In this document: positions 24,870-37,900 of the stretch, one piece after another
Position numbering within the stretch: the first letter of the stretch is position 1
Layout: each line of letters opens with the position of its first letter
Assembly: GCA_963965975.1 (NCBI GenBank)
Contig: OZ014422.1
Span: forward strand, 930,001 to 994,000
DNA from: Xestospongia bergquistia
Lineage: Eukaryota; Porifera; Demospongiae; Haplosclerida; Petrosiidae
Length of the DNA stretch: 64,000 nucleotides
Direction: 5' to 3'
Translations under genes and position numbers: made by a program
Notes under the pieces: generated by a model
Told to the model about the DNA's origin: nothing
The model's input: only the letters and a program-made list of their open reading frames with translations
Database searches by the model: none

Positions 24870-25952
24870 AATGAATGCATATGGAGCTAGATTAGATTAG
24901 AACTTAATATTTCGTTAATGTTATTATTGTAAAAGTATTAAAGTGATTACCACAAATTTTGTTGTAGCTATACATTATTTATATTGTTTTATATTAATGT
25001 CTTTGTTTATTGTATATAATATATATATTATTATATATATACATACATAGTTTGGTTTTGTTTCATGCATTCATGAAAGCTTTTAAAAACTATTGTGTTA
25101 ATTAGTAGTAGGTTGATTTTGGATGTAACCAGTACCTAAATGATGGTTACATCCAGAACCAACCTACCTAATATTATGCACATTTGTTCATACAAATTTT
25201 AACACAAAAACAGGCTAATTTACAAACAAAGGCTTGTAACTCCATAGTCAAGAGCAATCTCTATTAAAGATTAGCTATCTGTTATTAAATTGATACCAAC
25301 ATCCACTTTGCTCGACAAGCAACATGTTCTACCTTCCAGTCGTGGGCTCGCAAGATTCTACCCAAGCATAGGGGGAAGATCCGTTCATTCCCTTAATTTT
25401 AACCCGCTTCTAACTGTCAGTAACTGACTATTCTCTTCTACTGACAGTCTGTGACAGACACTGTGTCAGCATTGAGATCGAAGAGATTGAATGTAGGTGA
25501 CAGAGATAAGCTCAATAATGATGTACTTGCAATTGATAATAGGGTGTTCAATGTCTTCTAAAATATTTTGAAAAAATAAATCCATCCTCTCATGATTAGT
25601 AATATTATAATATGTATATATAATTCACTTTAGTGTTCAGTTAAGTTGTAGACTGTTGATAGCTGTTAGAAAAATTAAACTGTTTCTAATATTGAAAACT
25701 TTGACTACATTAGAATTGATTTAAAATATACAATTTGTGCTTTCAATTATACTTTAATGGGATACTTTTGATACTAGCCATTGACATTAACTCCATAAAA
25801 TGAAAGGAGACAATGTTTATAGTAAGCACTGGATCCATACTTGCATGTGTGGCATGATGTCAATTAACTCTAAAATATAATAATTATTAATTAAAATTAT
25901 AAAGTTAACAATTTGGTTCAATGAAGCTATATATTATTTGTAGGCTAGCACA
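24870..25952. other. Intergenic spacer B/C
   Basis: AT-rich, with a TA-rich patch at about 25016-25050, the strong hairpin at 25108-25167 and an acceptor (ATTTGTAG) ending at 25943 just before the copy C start, which implies a 5' UTR intron. I could not place its first exon with certainty. No gene is seen. Confidence 0.5.
25108..25167. repeat. Strong inverted repeat / hairpin in the B-C spacer
   Basis: The arm 25108-25130 and the arm 25145-25167 are reverse complements except for two positions (one would be a G:U pair in RNA), with a 14-nt loop. Such a 23-bp stem with a short loop could be a microRNA-type precursor, a remnant of a miniature inverted-repeat element, or a cruciform-forming site. 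Nothing else identifies it. Confidence 0.6.
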
Positions 25953-28900
25953 ATGTCTGAGACACCCGGAGGGCTCTCTACAGCTCCTGAACAAACCATC
26001 TCATGTAAGAGATGTAATCAACAAAATCCTCCAAATTCTAAGTTCTGTGGGAGTTGTGGAATGTCTTTTGTAGTAATGCAGCGTAAATCATGCCTATTAT
26101 GCAATGTACTATTACATTTCAAAGCTGAAAAGTGCCAGGTTTGTTCAGCACCTCAAGACTCAGACATGTTTGATCAAATACCTCTAAAACCTTGTATCAA
26201 TTCTCAATGTAAGGCCCTTTTAGTGTTTGATTCAGCAACCTGTTATCAGTGTAAATCACCTCAAATACAGTATCAACCATCACCTGACGTAGCTCCTAAT
26301 ATTCCACCTGCTACATCAAGAGATGAATTGTCATCTATGCTTGATACACATACTCTATCAGAGTCCAATCAGGAAATAGACAAATTTCTTGGTACCATTC
26401 AAACAAGTGAGAGAGTTTCTGAGCAGCCTGTAATTGACATATCTGATATATTGCCTGTGGCAACAACACCTCAACAAGATGATATGTCTGGAAGAACAGT
26501 TTCTCCCATTGCAGTTGACAACCAATTAGATATTGATCCAATGGAGACAGACTCACATTCTCGTTTGTTGATTGTGCCCCAGACTTCTTCTGTTACATCA
26601 CCACATCATCCTCCTATACATCATCCTCCTAGTAAACGTCAACATACAAGTGAAACTTCAGAGTATCCAGGCAAGAAAAGGAAGACTGAGAATGAACCAG
26701 ATGATAACTTTGGTGACACTGTTATTGTAAAAGAAGATGTCATACATCAAATGTCTCCATCCAAATTACATGATATTACTGTTAATACTTGTGGAATAGA
26801 AGGAGAAAGTATTGACACTTGCCTTGAATTACCTTTATCAGAAGAAAGTATTATAGATCCTGTTAGTTATAGTCTAGATTCAAATTTACAAAGTCACGTT
26901 GTTAATACTTCTGGTCAACGTACAAGTGAAACTCCAGAGTATCCAGGCAAGAAAAGAAAGACTGATGATGAATCAGATGATAACTTTGGTGACACTGTTA
27001 TTGTGAAAGAAGATGTCGTACATCAAATGTCTCCATCCAAATTACATGATACTACAGTTAATACTTGTGGAATAGAAGGAGAAAGTATTGACACTTGCCT
27101 TGAATTACCTTTATCAGAAGAAAGTATTATAGATCCTGTTAGTTATAGTCAAGATTCAAATTTACAAAGTCACATTGTTAATACTTCTGGTCAACGTACA
27201 AGTGAAACTCCAGAGTATCCAGGCAAGAAAAGAAAGACTGATGATGAATCAGATGATAACTTTGGTGACACTGTTATTGTGAAAGAAGATGTCGTACATC
27301 AAATGTCTCCATCCAAATTACATGATACTACAGTTAATACTTGTGGAATAGAAGGAGAAAGTACTGACACTTGTCTTGAATTACCTTTATCAGAAGAAAG
27401 TATTATAGTTCCTGTTAGTTCTAGTCTAGATTCAAATTTACAAGGTCATGTTGTTAATACTTCTGGTCAACGTACAAGTGAAACTCCAGAGTATCCAGGC
27501 AAGAAAAGGAAGACTGAGGATGAATCAGATGATAACTTTGGTGACACTATTATTGTGAAAGAAGAAGATGTCATACATCAAATGTCTCCATCCAAATTAC
27601 ATGATACTACAGTTAATACTTGTGGAATAGAAGGAGAAAGTACTGACACTTGTCTTGAATTACCTTTATCAGAAGAAAGTATTATAGTTCCTGTTAGTTC
27701 TAGTCAAGATTCAATTTTACAAAGTCATGTTGTTAATACTTCTGGTATAGAAGAGAATAATACGAAAATATGTCATACAGTACCTTCACTGGCTCCATTA
27801 CCAGATAGTAATACAACTCCAGGAGTACTATTACCACCTGAACTTTCTTGCAAAGATCATCAATCCAAGAATGTCAATTCACAAACTCATGATCACCTTT
27901 CATATTTTGACAACACAGAGTCAAATGATGCCAAAGAAATCAGTATAGAAATTCAAGGAGATAAATCAACAGGCCAACAGAATGTAAATGAAGCGCAAAA
28001 AAGAAAGAAGTTTGATAGCACAGATCTAGAAGAGCCTGCTCCAAAAAAGATTCCAAAGGAAGATGAATATCCCTCTTTGCCAGAAGCAACTGCTCCACCA
28101 GATTTAATACTAGATCCCAAGGAAATAAAAGAGGAATTGAATCAGGAAACATCAGAGACAAAAGAAAATAAAACTTTAGTTAGCCAGCCTTACACTACCA
28201 GTACAGGTGATAAATCTACTCATAACAATGATGACTTATTTATTGGAGAGGCATCTGATACAGACATAACTCCTGTATCATCACCTATAGCTGGAAATCA
28301 AAAGCAACTCCCTATAGAATCAGATGGTGCTACAAGTAAGAAAGATAAAAAATTGATGTCTGAAGTACACTCTACTGAAATGTCAAATAATGACAACAAA
28401 TCTAAAGATGGTGGAAAGACTAAAACTACTACTGAAGTAACTCAACAAATGTGAGTCAATTAATTTATAATAGCTTTTATCGTTGATATTGTTTTAGGCC
28501 TAAGACAGGACCTGTACCTTCAGTTTTGAATCCTAATAAAGAGAATGCTATGTGGCTCCAATTCAATGCTATAATTCCATTGGATGCCTGGGAATGGGAG
28601 GAGGGGAAGTCATCAGTTTACATGAGGTTTGGAGTGAAGGAATTGGGAAACTGGAACTTGGATATTGGTCCTGGTGAACTTGTTAGGTATATTATATTAG
28701 ATTATTTTAATGTTTATTTCTATGGTTACAGAGATGCTGGTAATGGGTTACATGTTATCAAATTTTGTTTTGAAGTGGACTACGATTTTGTCAAATCCAA
28801 AAAATACCCTGGTATTCCTTATAAATATGTAGTTTTTTCTCCAAAAATGGAAGACCTTGGCCATCCTTATGAGTACCTTTATGGAGCACCCAAAGAACAT

Positions 28901-31900
28901 CCAAAGAATAACAGATTATTGAAAATACAAAATGAGAAGATACACTCTGGAAGTATGGCTTCACACATTACTGTACATGTATAGTAATGTTTATTTTCCT
29001 ATTGTTAGGTGTCCATAAACAATTTGATACTATGATTTATCCTGAATCTAAAACCAACACTGGCATTATAAATACATTAGTTGGTTATTTTGTTGGTTCA
29101 CACTCGATTCCAAGTCCTTCAGAAATGCGTATCAAGAGTATGGAAATTCATTTAGAGCCACTAAGGAATGTCCTATTGAGTGGTAAACTTGATGAGAAGT
29201 TTGAAATTCATACTGAAACAGATGAATGTATTGATGTTTTGAATTGTGCTTATATGCAATATATTGATCATCATTGTGAAGGACAAAAACCTTGGATGTT
29301 CAAAAAGGAAATTAGTGCTGTAAGTTATCAAAGGATTTTATTAGGTAGACAGTTTTGATCAAAATCTAGACAACAGTATCTGCCAAACATTGTCCATACT
29401 TTCATGAAATCAACCAAATTGATTAAGACTAGACCCTTGGAAGTATGATATAACTATATATACTATATAGTGGATATAACTTTAAAATATTATACATTAT
29501 TGTGTGATATTTGTATGTATAACTTGTCATATGTCTCTAAAAGTATCTTATTAGCTTTATTTGTACATTATGTAATCTATAATGATGATTTCATTTTTGT
29601 GTTATGTTTCTTGTCTATTTTTATAGGCTGTGAAAAAGTGGATAGAAACAGTTGCTATTGAGTTATTAACATCAGAGTCACTTGAATCACATCAACGTTT
29701 GGTTTCTGGAATATTACTACTTTGTTGTCTTCATCAATCGGTTAACGTTTTGAAGATAAATATTCTTATGAAAGTGATGATAAATTTCCTTCAATTAATT
29801 GCCTTATCACAAGAAAAAGAGCTTCAATATTTGCAGAGTTTGATGCTTAAACCTGATTCAAAGTAAACTTATGAGCTAATAATTAATTATGTACTCTATA
29901 TTTTTTCCTAGAACATATGTCATCAATGCAATGAAATATTTACTTGAGATGGTTATGAATACAAGAAAAATTGAAAATGTTCTTCATATCATCAAAGCTT
30001 TGCCACTATATCATTTTATTAGTGCAGACCATAGACCATATGAGCCATTTCATACACCATTGACATCAATCAAATGGGGAGATACCATTGTTGGTATAAT
30101 GGACATGAAATCATTCATGGATGACAAATCAGGGTAATTACAAAGGAACAGCATAATCATTTCATTGTTTAATTTTAGGTTTATTAAAGATCATTGTGAT
30201 GTCTTACAAAATTTAATTACATTTGACTCAAAGCTTCTTTCTGTAATTCCTTATATTTGTCCTCAAGGAGATCTTTGCCACCTCTGTGAGATAATTCCTC
30301 TTCACATCGCAATTGTTTGTATCTCTGAACGAATGGGTCATTCTTCAAAACTAGCTAATGGGAAAAAGGTTTGCTTGTCAATACTAATTATTATTCTATT
30401 TGACAATAATTCAATTATTCACTTTTAATCAGATGCAAGATCTTTTTGTCAAGCCATTGACAGTCATTCAGCAACGACTTGACGAAGAGAATATAGAAGA
30501 GTATGTTGTATAAATATTATTATCAAGAAACATATCCATATATCATGTAATTCTTATAGCTTCCAGGATATTAAGCTTTGTGCTGAGGCTGCAAGTATTC
30601 TGATAGAATCTCTAATGGAGAAGTTGGTAAATACTTCAAAAAATGTCAAGACATCAATCAACTCCATGATTTCATTGATTCTGCATATTGTGTACAAGAT
30701 AAGAAGGATTGAAGATCAAAGCAAAGAATGTGCTATTTTAATAGAAGATATTGAGATCAAAATCAAAATGATGTTAAAGGAATGGATAACTTCAAAAGAT
30801 GTCATTGGAGGCTCATTTTTTGGATTTTCTGTAAAGTCCATTGGAGCAAGACGAACTGAATTAATAAAAGAAGAGCAAGAACTGAAGGTTCATTATAATA
30901 ATATAAACAAAGAAATCGATCCTTTTGTTTTAACAGTTATGGGAGACCATTGTATCTATGAAATTCCCTCATCAACAAATGCATGGAGAACTAGAAATGA
31001 TAATATCATCATTGGTAAAAGATAGGATCTCAAACATTCCTTCACCAGAGCTGAAGATTGACCTTTTCATCAATGTTGAGTCTCGCAAAGAAATTCCTGA
31101 TTTTTTTAGGAATATTTTTCTAACAATGGCAACAGAAGTATTAGATGAACTGGTATCCAAAACTGAGGTGAATTATAATGATAAAATTTTTTTAGACCTC
31201 ATTTTTTGTTCATATTAGATGCAAAGTATACGCAGATGGGATCAACTTGCAGAGAATAAGTCACAACGCATTGTTAGATTAGTTGGAAGCATTCTTAAAA
31301 AGAAATATCCTCATTTTCATGAAACAAATGAGATTCCTTTTGATGATTTATTGGAATGGGAGTTGTGGCCAGGATGTCTGAAAATTTATGGTATCATGTA
31401 CCATGTGATTGAATTATTAATATTATGTTTATTTTGTTAATAGCAAGCCAATTGGACATCAGAAATGATTCACAGGAGGATTGGAAATTTATTGTTACTT
31501 GTGCCTTGAGCCAGCTTGAAGATGTATGCAGCAAAATTCAATCTGGAAATGTCACGATAAAAGAATTAGAGCAAATTGAATCTAAGCAAAGTCAAATGAG
31601 AAAATTATGCGAAGCTTTCAGTTATACTGTGACATCTGGTCCTCAAAGACAAGCTACTCAACTGCAAAGTAATATAGTGCAGCGTCTAAAAGAATATAAT
31701 CACTTTAAAGAGTATACTGCTAAATTGGAATTTTTTCTTACTCATCTTGGCAAAATTGTAAATGGTAGGTAGAGATACACAGTATCAAGATTGATATTTT
31801 GTGTTTGATACTTTGTAGGTCAACCAAAGTTGTTAGGAATGCTTCAAAGGAACTTCAAAGAGGAAAAAATCAAAAATTTGTGCCAAACACTGTCAAGTGA

Positions 31901-34900
31901 TAGCAGCTGCCATGTTGTATACTTTTCTACTGCTAAACCTATTGAATCTTGTGTTGACAATTTTTATGTCATTTCCTACACTCATTCAAGTGATCTGTTT
32001 AACAGATTCTGGCAAGAGAGACTTACCGAAGCTGGAAAAGATGTTAGAACAATAAAATTTACACAAGTTAATAAATTTTTGTGGGAACCTGTCTTTGATC
32101 AATGTGTCACATTACTTGATGATCTTCGCTCAGGACTGTTGAAACTATCAGCTGTTGATGCTCTCTTCAAAGACAACTACTCTTCTGATCGTGAGAAATT
32201 GCATGTTGATCTTAACAAATTGCACTCAGCAGTGAGTATCTGTAGGGGAAAACCCTCTAGTAACATTCGTTGGATTAAAACTGCTGTTAACCAGATGGGA
32301 CAATATTGGGATTTATGTAGCTATCAAGAGGCTGCACTAGCTTTCCTTAAAATCCGTGACACTCTGGATCTCACTGGAGATTTCAGCTTAGTTGAAAGTG
32401 TTGCCAAAAATGTATGATGTTTATGAAAGTTAATTAATGCATGTACATTATATTTCTTTGTTCAGATGTCAGCATCTCTTGGCTACCAAACATTGGGTTC
32501 TATTGGTCGGAGTGTAGTCGAAGCAAGTGGGTTCCTACATGATTATGCCGCTGATAGTAAAAAGAGAGAATGTCTAGAAGCTTTTGCAGACTGTCAAGAA
32601 ATTGTAGAATGGATTAGGAAAGTAGCTACAGGTATATTGAATCACATACAATTCAACTCAGTCCTTATTTTTTACAGATGTAAGCAGTCTTTTAAACTTT
32701 GTCACCGTTGCTCTTGCTACTGCTGCTGGTGGAGAAGGAGATATGACAACAGATAAGCTTTCATATCTTCGAACTGTGGGAAGTGGTTTTGGTCCTCTTA
32801 TTTATAAACTTCCTAGAACTGCAAGTTACCAGCAACTTCAGGAACATTGCAAGACTATTTGGGAGACACTGGAACATGCTCCTACTCTACCAGAAATGAT
32901 AGTAAGTTTTAGTAACAACTACTGATCAGATTATTTGCATCTTTATTATTCCTTTAGAGAACCTGCCAACGTGAAATTGATTGGTATCAATCAGTAAAAG
33001 AGACACAGGGATCTGTTGAGATTACTTCATTTGGTCAAATGAGAAATATTATCACTTATGGCTTGTATGAGATTGGTACTTCAAGAAAGAGAATTCTTAC
33101 AAGTAGATCAGAAGCTATTCACTTGAGATTGAGACAGTCTAAGACAAAGAGAATACACAAATTACAGTACACTTTGGATGAAGTGAGGGATTTAGAGAGT
33201 AAATTAGTATTAATTACTGGAAGAGAATCTGAAGAAAGGCAAAAAGTAGATTTATTCCTTGATGTAAGCCATTAAATTAATTTGATTGAAAAACTGTTTA
33301 CCTCTGCTCTTCATAGATCTTTCATAGTGTTTGTCGTATTGCTGATGTTTTGATATCATTGCAACAATCTGGTAATGATAAATATATTGGATGGAGTATG
33401 CCGTTTCCTTGTGCTATTGACAATGTTGTACAAGTACTAAAATATCAAGCTAGTGAAATGGAAAAGGATTTAGAGGATTGGAAGAATGAGTTGTCTCATA
33501 ATAGAGATCAGTTTTATGAACTCAATTACTTCACTAACTCTCAGCAACTGTCTCTAAGAGAAGAACTGGGCTATTTTAAAAGCAGTCCCATTTCTACAAA
33601 ACCAGTCAATTTGGAGGTGATGTCACTTCTTCAATGTCTCTCAAGAGAGATCACTTCTGATTTGGTTAAAGAAGAAGTCCAAGTTGTCAGTGCTATAGTT
33701 CAAGAACAAGAACTTGCATTAACTGCTTTTGACAAACAGACCATCTCCTCACGCAGACAAGAAGCCATTATACCAGTCAACCTAACTACACAAAATATGT
33801 CACACAATATCTTTACACCAGTTACTGAGATCAATAATGAAACATTATCAGGCAATAAAATTTCATCAATGACATCTGGAGTTTTGGAGCACATTATGGA
33901 AACTGAAAAAGTTTCATCTGGTCCTCAACCTCGATTAAATGAAGATGATCTTACTGATAAACAGAAAGCCACTTTAGCTAACTTAAAGGAGTCATGTGGA
34001 TTTTCTAAAAAGCTTATTCTCCTTGCTTTTGAAAGGTCAGCAAAACCTGATATAGAAGAAGCAATTGAAGACTGGTGCAATGAACATGAAGAAGACTTTA
34101 ATTTCTCTGATAGTGATGTAGAGAGTGAAGCTAAGACAGATCCTTATAGCATTCCTAGTGATGATGAACAGTTACAAATGGAATCTGAGGACAAAAATGA
34201 AGATGTAGTAATCATTTTATCATCTGAAGATGAGGCTGAAATCATGGCAGTAGATGGATTAAATGTTATAGATCTTATTGAACCACCAATGGAGATTGAA
34301 CTTAGTCGTAAACCAAGCACTAAATTATATCAGAAGCCAGCTATGTTTAAGTTAACAGCTAAGGAGAAAATACCAATTGATGAAAATCATCCTGTTGTCA
34401 AAGAGTTAATGGAGACAGGATTTTCGTTAGAAGAGTGTAAAACTGCTGCAGAACGATATCCAGACAATACACAGAAAGCCATGGAGTATATTATGGAGGA
34501 CTCTGAAGAACTTAGTGAACTATTTCCAAGGAGTACATCTCATGATTTTATAGTTGAAGATAGGGGAATGGCTCTAGAAGAAGAAAGGTACAATCGTCAA
34601 ACAAGTGGTGTATCTGAGGGATCACCTGTGAAGTAAGTTAATGACATCAACATGTCTTGTATATTAATTGTCTATAGTGTTAATGATATGGAGATTGTAT
34701 GTAGTGATACTTCAGCCAGCAATTATCTTTCAATATTGGAATTAGGTATGGTTCTTCAACGACTCAATGACAACTGTAGAGGTAAGTAAACAAAATGTCC
34801 TAAGATAATTTTTGATATTTTGTTTTAGCTTTAGTTGATCAGAAAAGGCCATTCTCTGATATACTTAAAATTGGTGAACCAAACTTACTTGTGGCCACTC

Positions 34901-37900
34901 CAGGTATCCTCATCTATCATACTAATATTGTTATAATATTTCTCACAAAGATACTGTTCTAAAGACTGTCTTGTCTCTTTATATGGAGGATGATAAACTA
35001 CCATTGCCTACTCATGAAGAAGTACTTATATGTAGTGAACACACTACAGATGAAGAAGTGACTCTACTATGGAAGAGAGCTATGGGAGATCCTAACCACT
35101 TCAGAATATTCTGTCTAGTTCATGCTGAGTTGCTATCCTATCAAGTTTGTGATAAGGCACTTAAAACTCTATTCGATTGCTCACAAGGACAAAGAAGTAA
35201 GTTCATACAATACTAATATTGACACTGTTCATGAGTCTTACCTTTCAGACTACAAGTTAGTGATTATATGTAGTAATGAAGAGGAAGATAAATCTCACAT
35301 GATCTCTAAGCTGCAATTTTATCGTCGACCTTTTACTACTCTTCACTCTGTTCAAACCTTCTCTCAATATCTTATAACTCATTTTATTAGTTGGCCTCAT
35401 AATGGACTTAAAGGACAAAGAATATTAGCTTCTGTTGTTGATCCAGAAAAGTGAGTGTTTCGAATATATTCCTAATTAATTTCTCTAAAATAGCTCTTAT
35501 GTGCGTGTGGTTAAATCAGAGAGGGCAGGCATGGGCAAGTCATTATATATTCAACGTTTGAAAGAAGAATTACAAGCCAAGACTCAAAAAGGACCTCACC
35601 ACGTTATAATACCAGTTCATGGTCCAAAGGTCACATTTGATACCATTGTACAAGCACTCAAACATCCATTTGAGAAGATGACTGACCAAGACAGTAGACA
35701 GGCAATCATCTTTCACATAGATATCTCACCTAGTGTAAGATTCTCTAAGTCTCTTTAACTGATGTTATTTTACAACAACTCAATAGGTATTAAGACAAGT
35801 TGACTCTGTATTGTTTTCTCTATTAATACTTCAAGCAGTCTGTGATAGTCAGGGTAGAATATGGAGATGTCATCCTGCTCACTTATATGCTATTGAAGTG
35901 ACAGTACCAAAGGTAACAGTGATTTTAATTCTTGTCATTTCAATTACAATATTACAGAGTGAAGTTAAATTTGCTAAATGTACTATTTCTCTACTTGATA
36001 TTTTACCAACAATGGAGTGTCTCTCACCAAGAAATGTGTTACAGATGTTACAAAATGAATTAAATGGTTAGTAAAGATCACTTTTGTATTTAGTAGTATA
36101 TTTTGTTACAGATTCCTTGAAATGTAGTATGGATACTGGAGAGTTCAGGAGTCCTGTCTTCCAGCGAGTGTACCAATATTTATGCAGACATGTAGAGTGT
36201 GTGTCACTTGATAGATTTTCTTACAGACTACAGTCTGTGGAAGGAAACCCTGTTGAATGTCTACAAATACTTTTATCGTAAGCTAACAAAAATAATATTT
36301 CATATTATAATTTATAAATTGATCTTGTAATGACAGTCAATGTGGAGTAAGAGATCCTTCTTGGTCAGAATTGAGACATTTTGTAAGATTTTTAGACACA
36401 CAGTTGAGAAACTGTGAGAATTCTAGTTTCTGTAATGAAGATATAGTTGGAGATGTAATGTCTGGACTGAAGACATTTGTAGTGAAGTTTATGATCAGAA
36501 TGTCTAAAGTAATTATACAATATTATAAAATAATAAATTGATACTTTTTATATTTTAGGATTTTGCTACATCATCACTAAAAGGTGAAGTGGCTACTGAG
36601 AATGAGGAAGTACTTGATGAAGAACAACTTCAGGAATATCAGATTGATGAGAGAAAACAGTGGGAACAAAAGTAAACTAATCAATATTTATTATCAGTAA
36701 TGACTATTGTTCTTATTTTAGTTACCATCCCTATCTTTTCTTCAATGAAGATGGCATGAGTATCACATTTGTAGGATTTAATGCAACTTGTAATGGAGAC
36801 CTTCAAGACCCTGTTAAAAATGTAGTTATTGAGGCAGCAGCTTTAACTCCTCAGTTATATACTGGTCTTCAACATAATCAAGTTAATTTATCAGAGAACT
36901 ATCAAGCTTGGGGTAAAGATATAATGATACAGAAGATAGGAATGGTGATGGGTCTAGAATGGAGTCTTGATCCTGATGAAACATATGTTCTAACTGTAGA
37001 CAATGTCATCAAAATAATGGCAATCCACATGAGATTTAGGTAAGATTGTAACAACTAGACATTGTCATTTAGTTTTCTTTAGATGTAATATTCCAGTAGT
37101 TATTATGGGTGAGACTGGATGTGGCAAGACTCGTCTCATTAGATTTATGTGTGATCTTGCTGCTCAAGGATGTAGACAAGGAGGAGAACATGTAAAAAAT
37201 ATGGTCATTATGAAGGTATTGTTATTACTGTTAATGCTATTACAGTGCTACTAATATTAATGACTTTAGATTCATGGAGGTACTACAGAGAATGATATAG
37301 TAAAGAAAGTAGAAGAAACTGAAAATATTGCTCAAAGTAACAGGAAAGATCATGAAGTTGACACTGTACTGTTTTTTGATGAAGCTAACACAACTGAAGC
37401 TATTGGATTGATTAAAGAAATTATGTGTGATCGTCGTATTCATGGTAGATCTATCAAGGCTGATGTCAAGTTCATTGCTGCTTGTAATCCTTATAGAAAG
37501 TAAACATTATGATGTTTACATATAATTTATTGATTGTTATTTCCTGTAGACATACTGATGATATGATTAAGAAACTAGAGTCTGCAGGATTAGGTTTTTA
37601 TGTTAAAGCTACTGAAACACAACATAAGTTAGGTATGTATATATATTGAGAAATATACAGTATGTAATTGACCCTTCTGTATCATAGGTACAATCCCTCT
37701 TCGTCAACTAGTCTACAGAGTACTTGACTTACCTCCCAGTATGAGACCTCTGGTATATGACTTTGGTCAACTAAACAATGAAACAGAAAAGGATTATACT
37801 AAACAAATTGTTTGGAATAGATGTCAGGCCATACCTGAAATAAATGGACAAGTTGAAATTATTGATGTAGTAGCTGATGTCTTAGCCTGGTCACAGAAAT

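Noticed and set aside
25310..25400. Possible tRNA-like sequence near TGGGCTCGCAAGATTC
   Set aside because: No acceptor-stem pairing or proper A and B boxes on either strand.
26638..27747. Regular 276-bp repeats considered as a CRISPR-like or satellite array
   Set aside because: Units are far too long, contiguous, in frame and coding; they are protein repeats.
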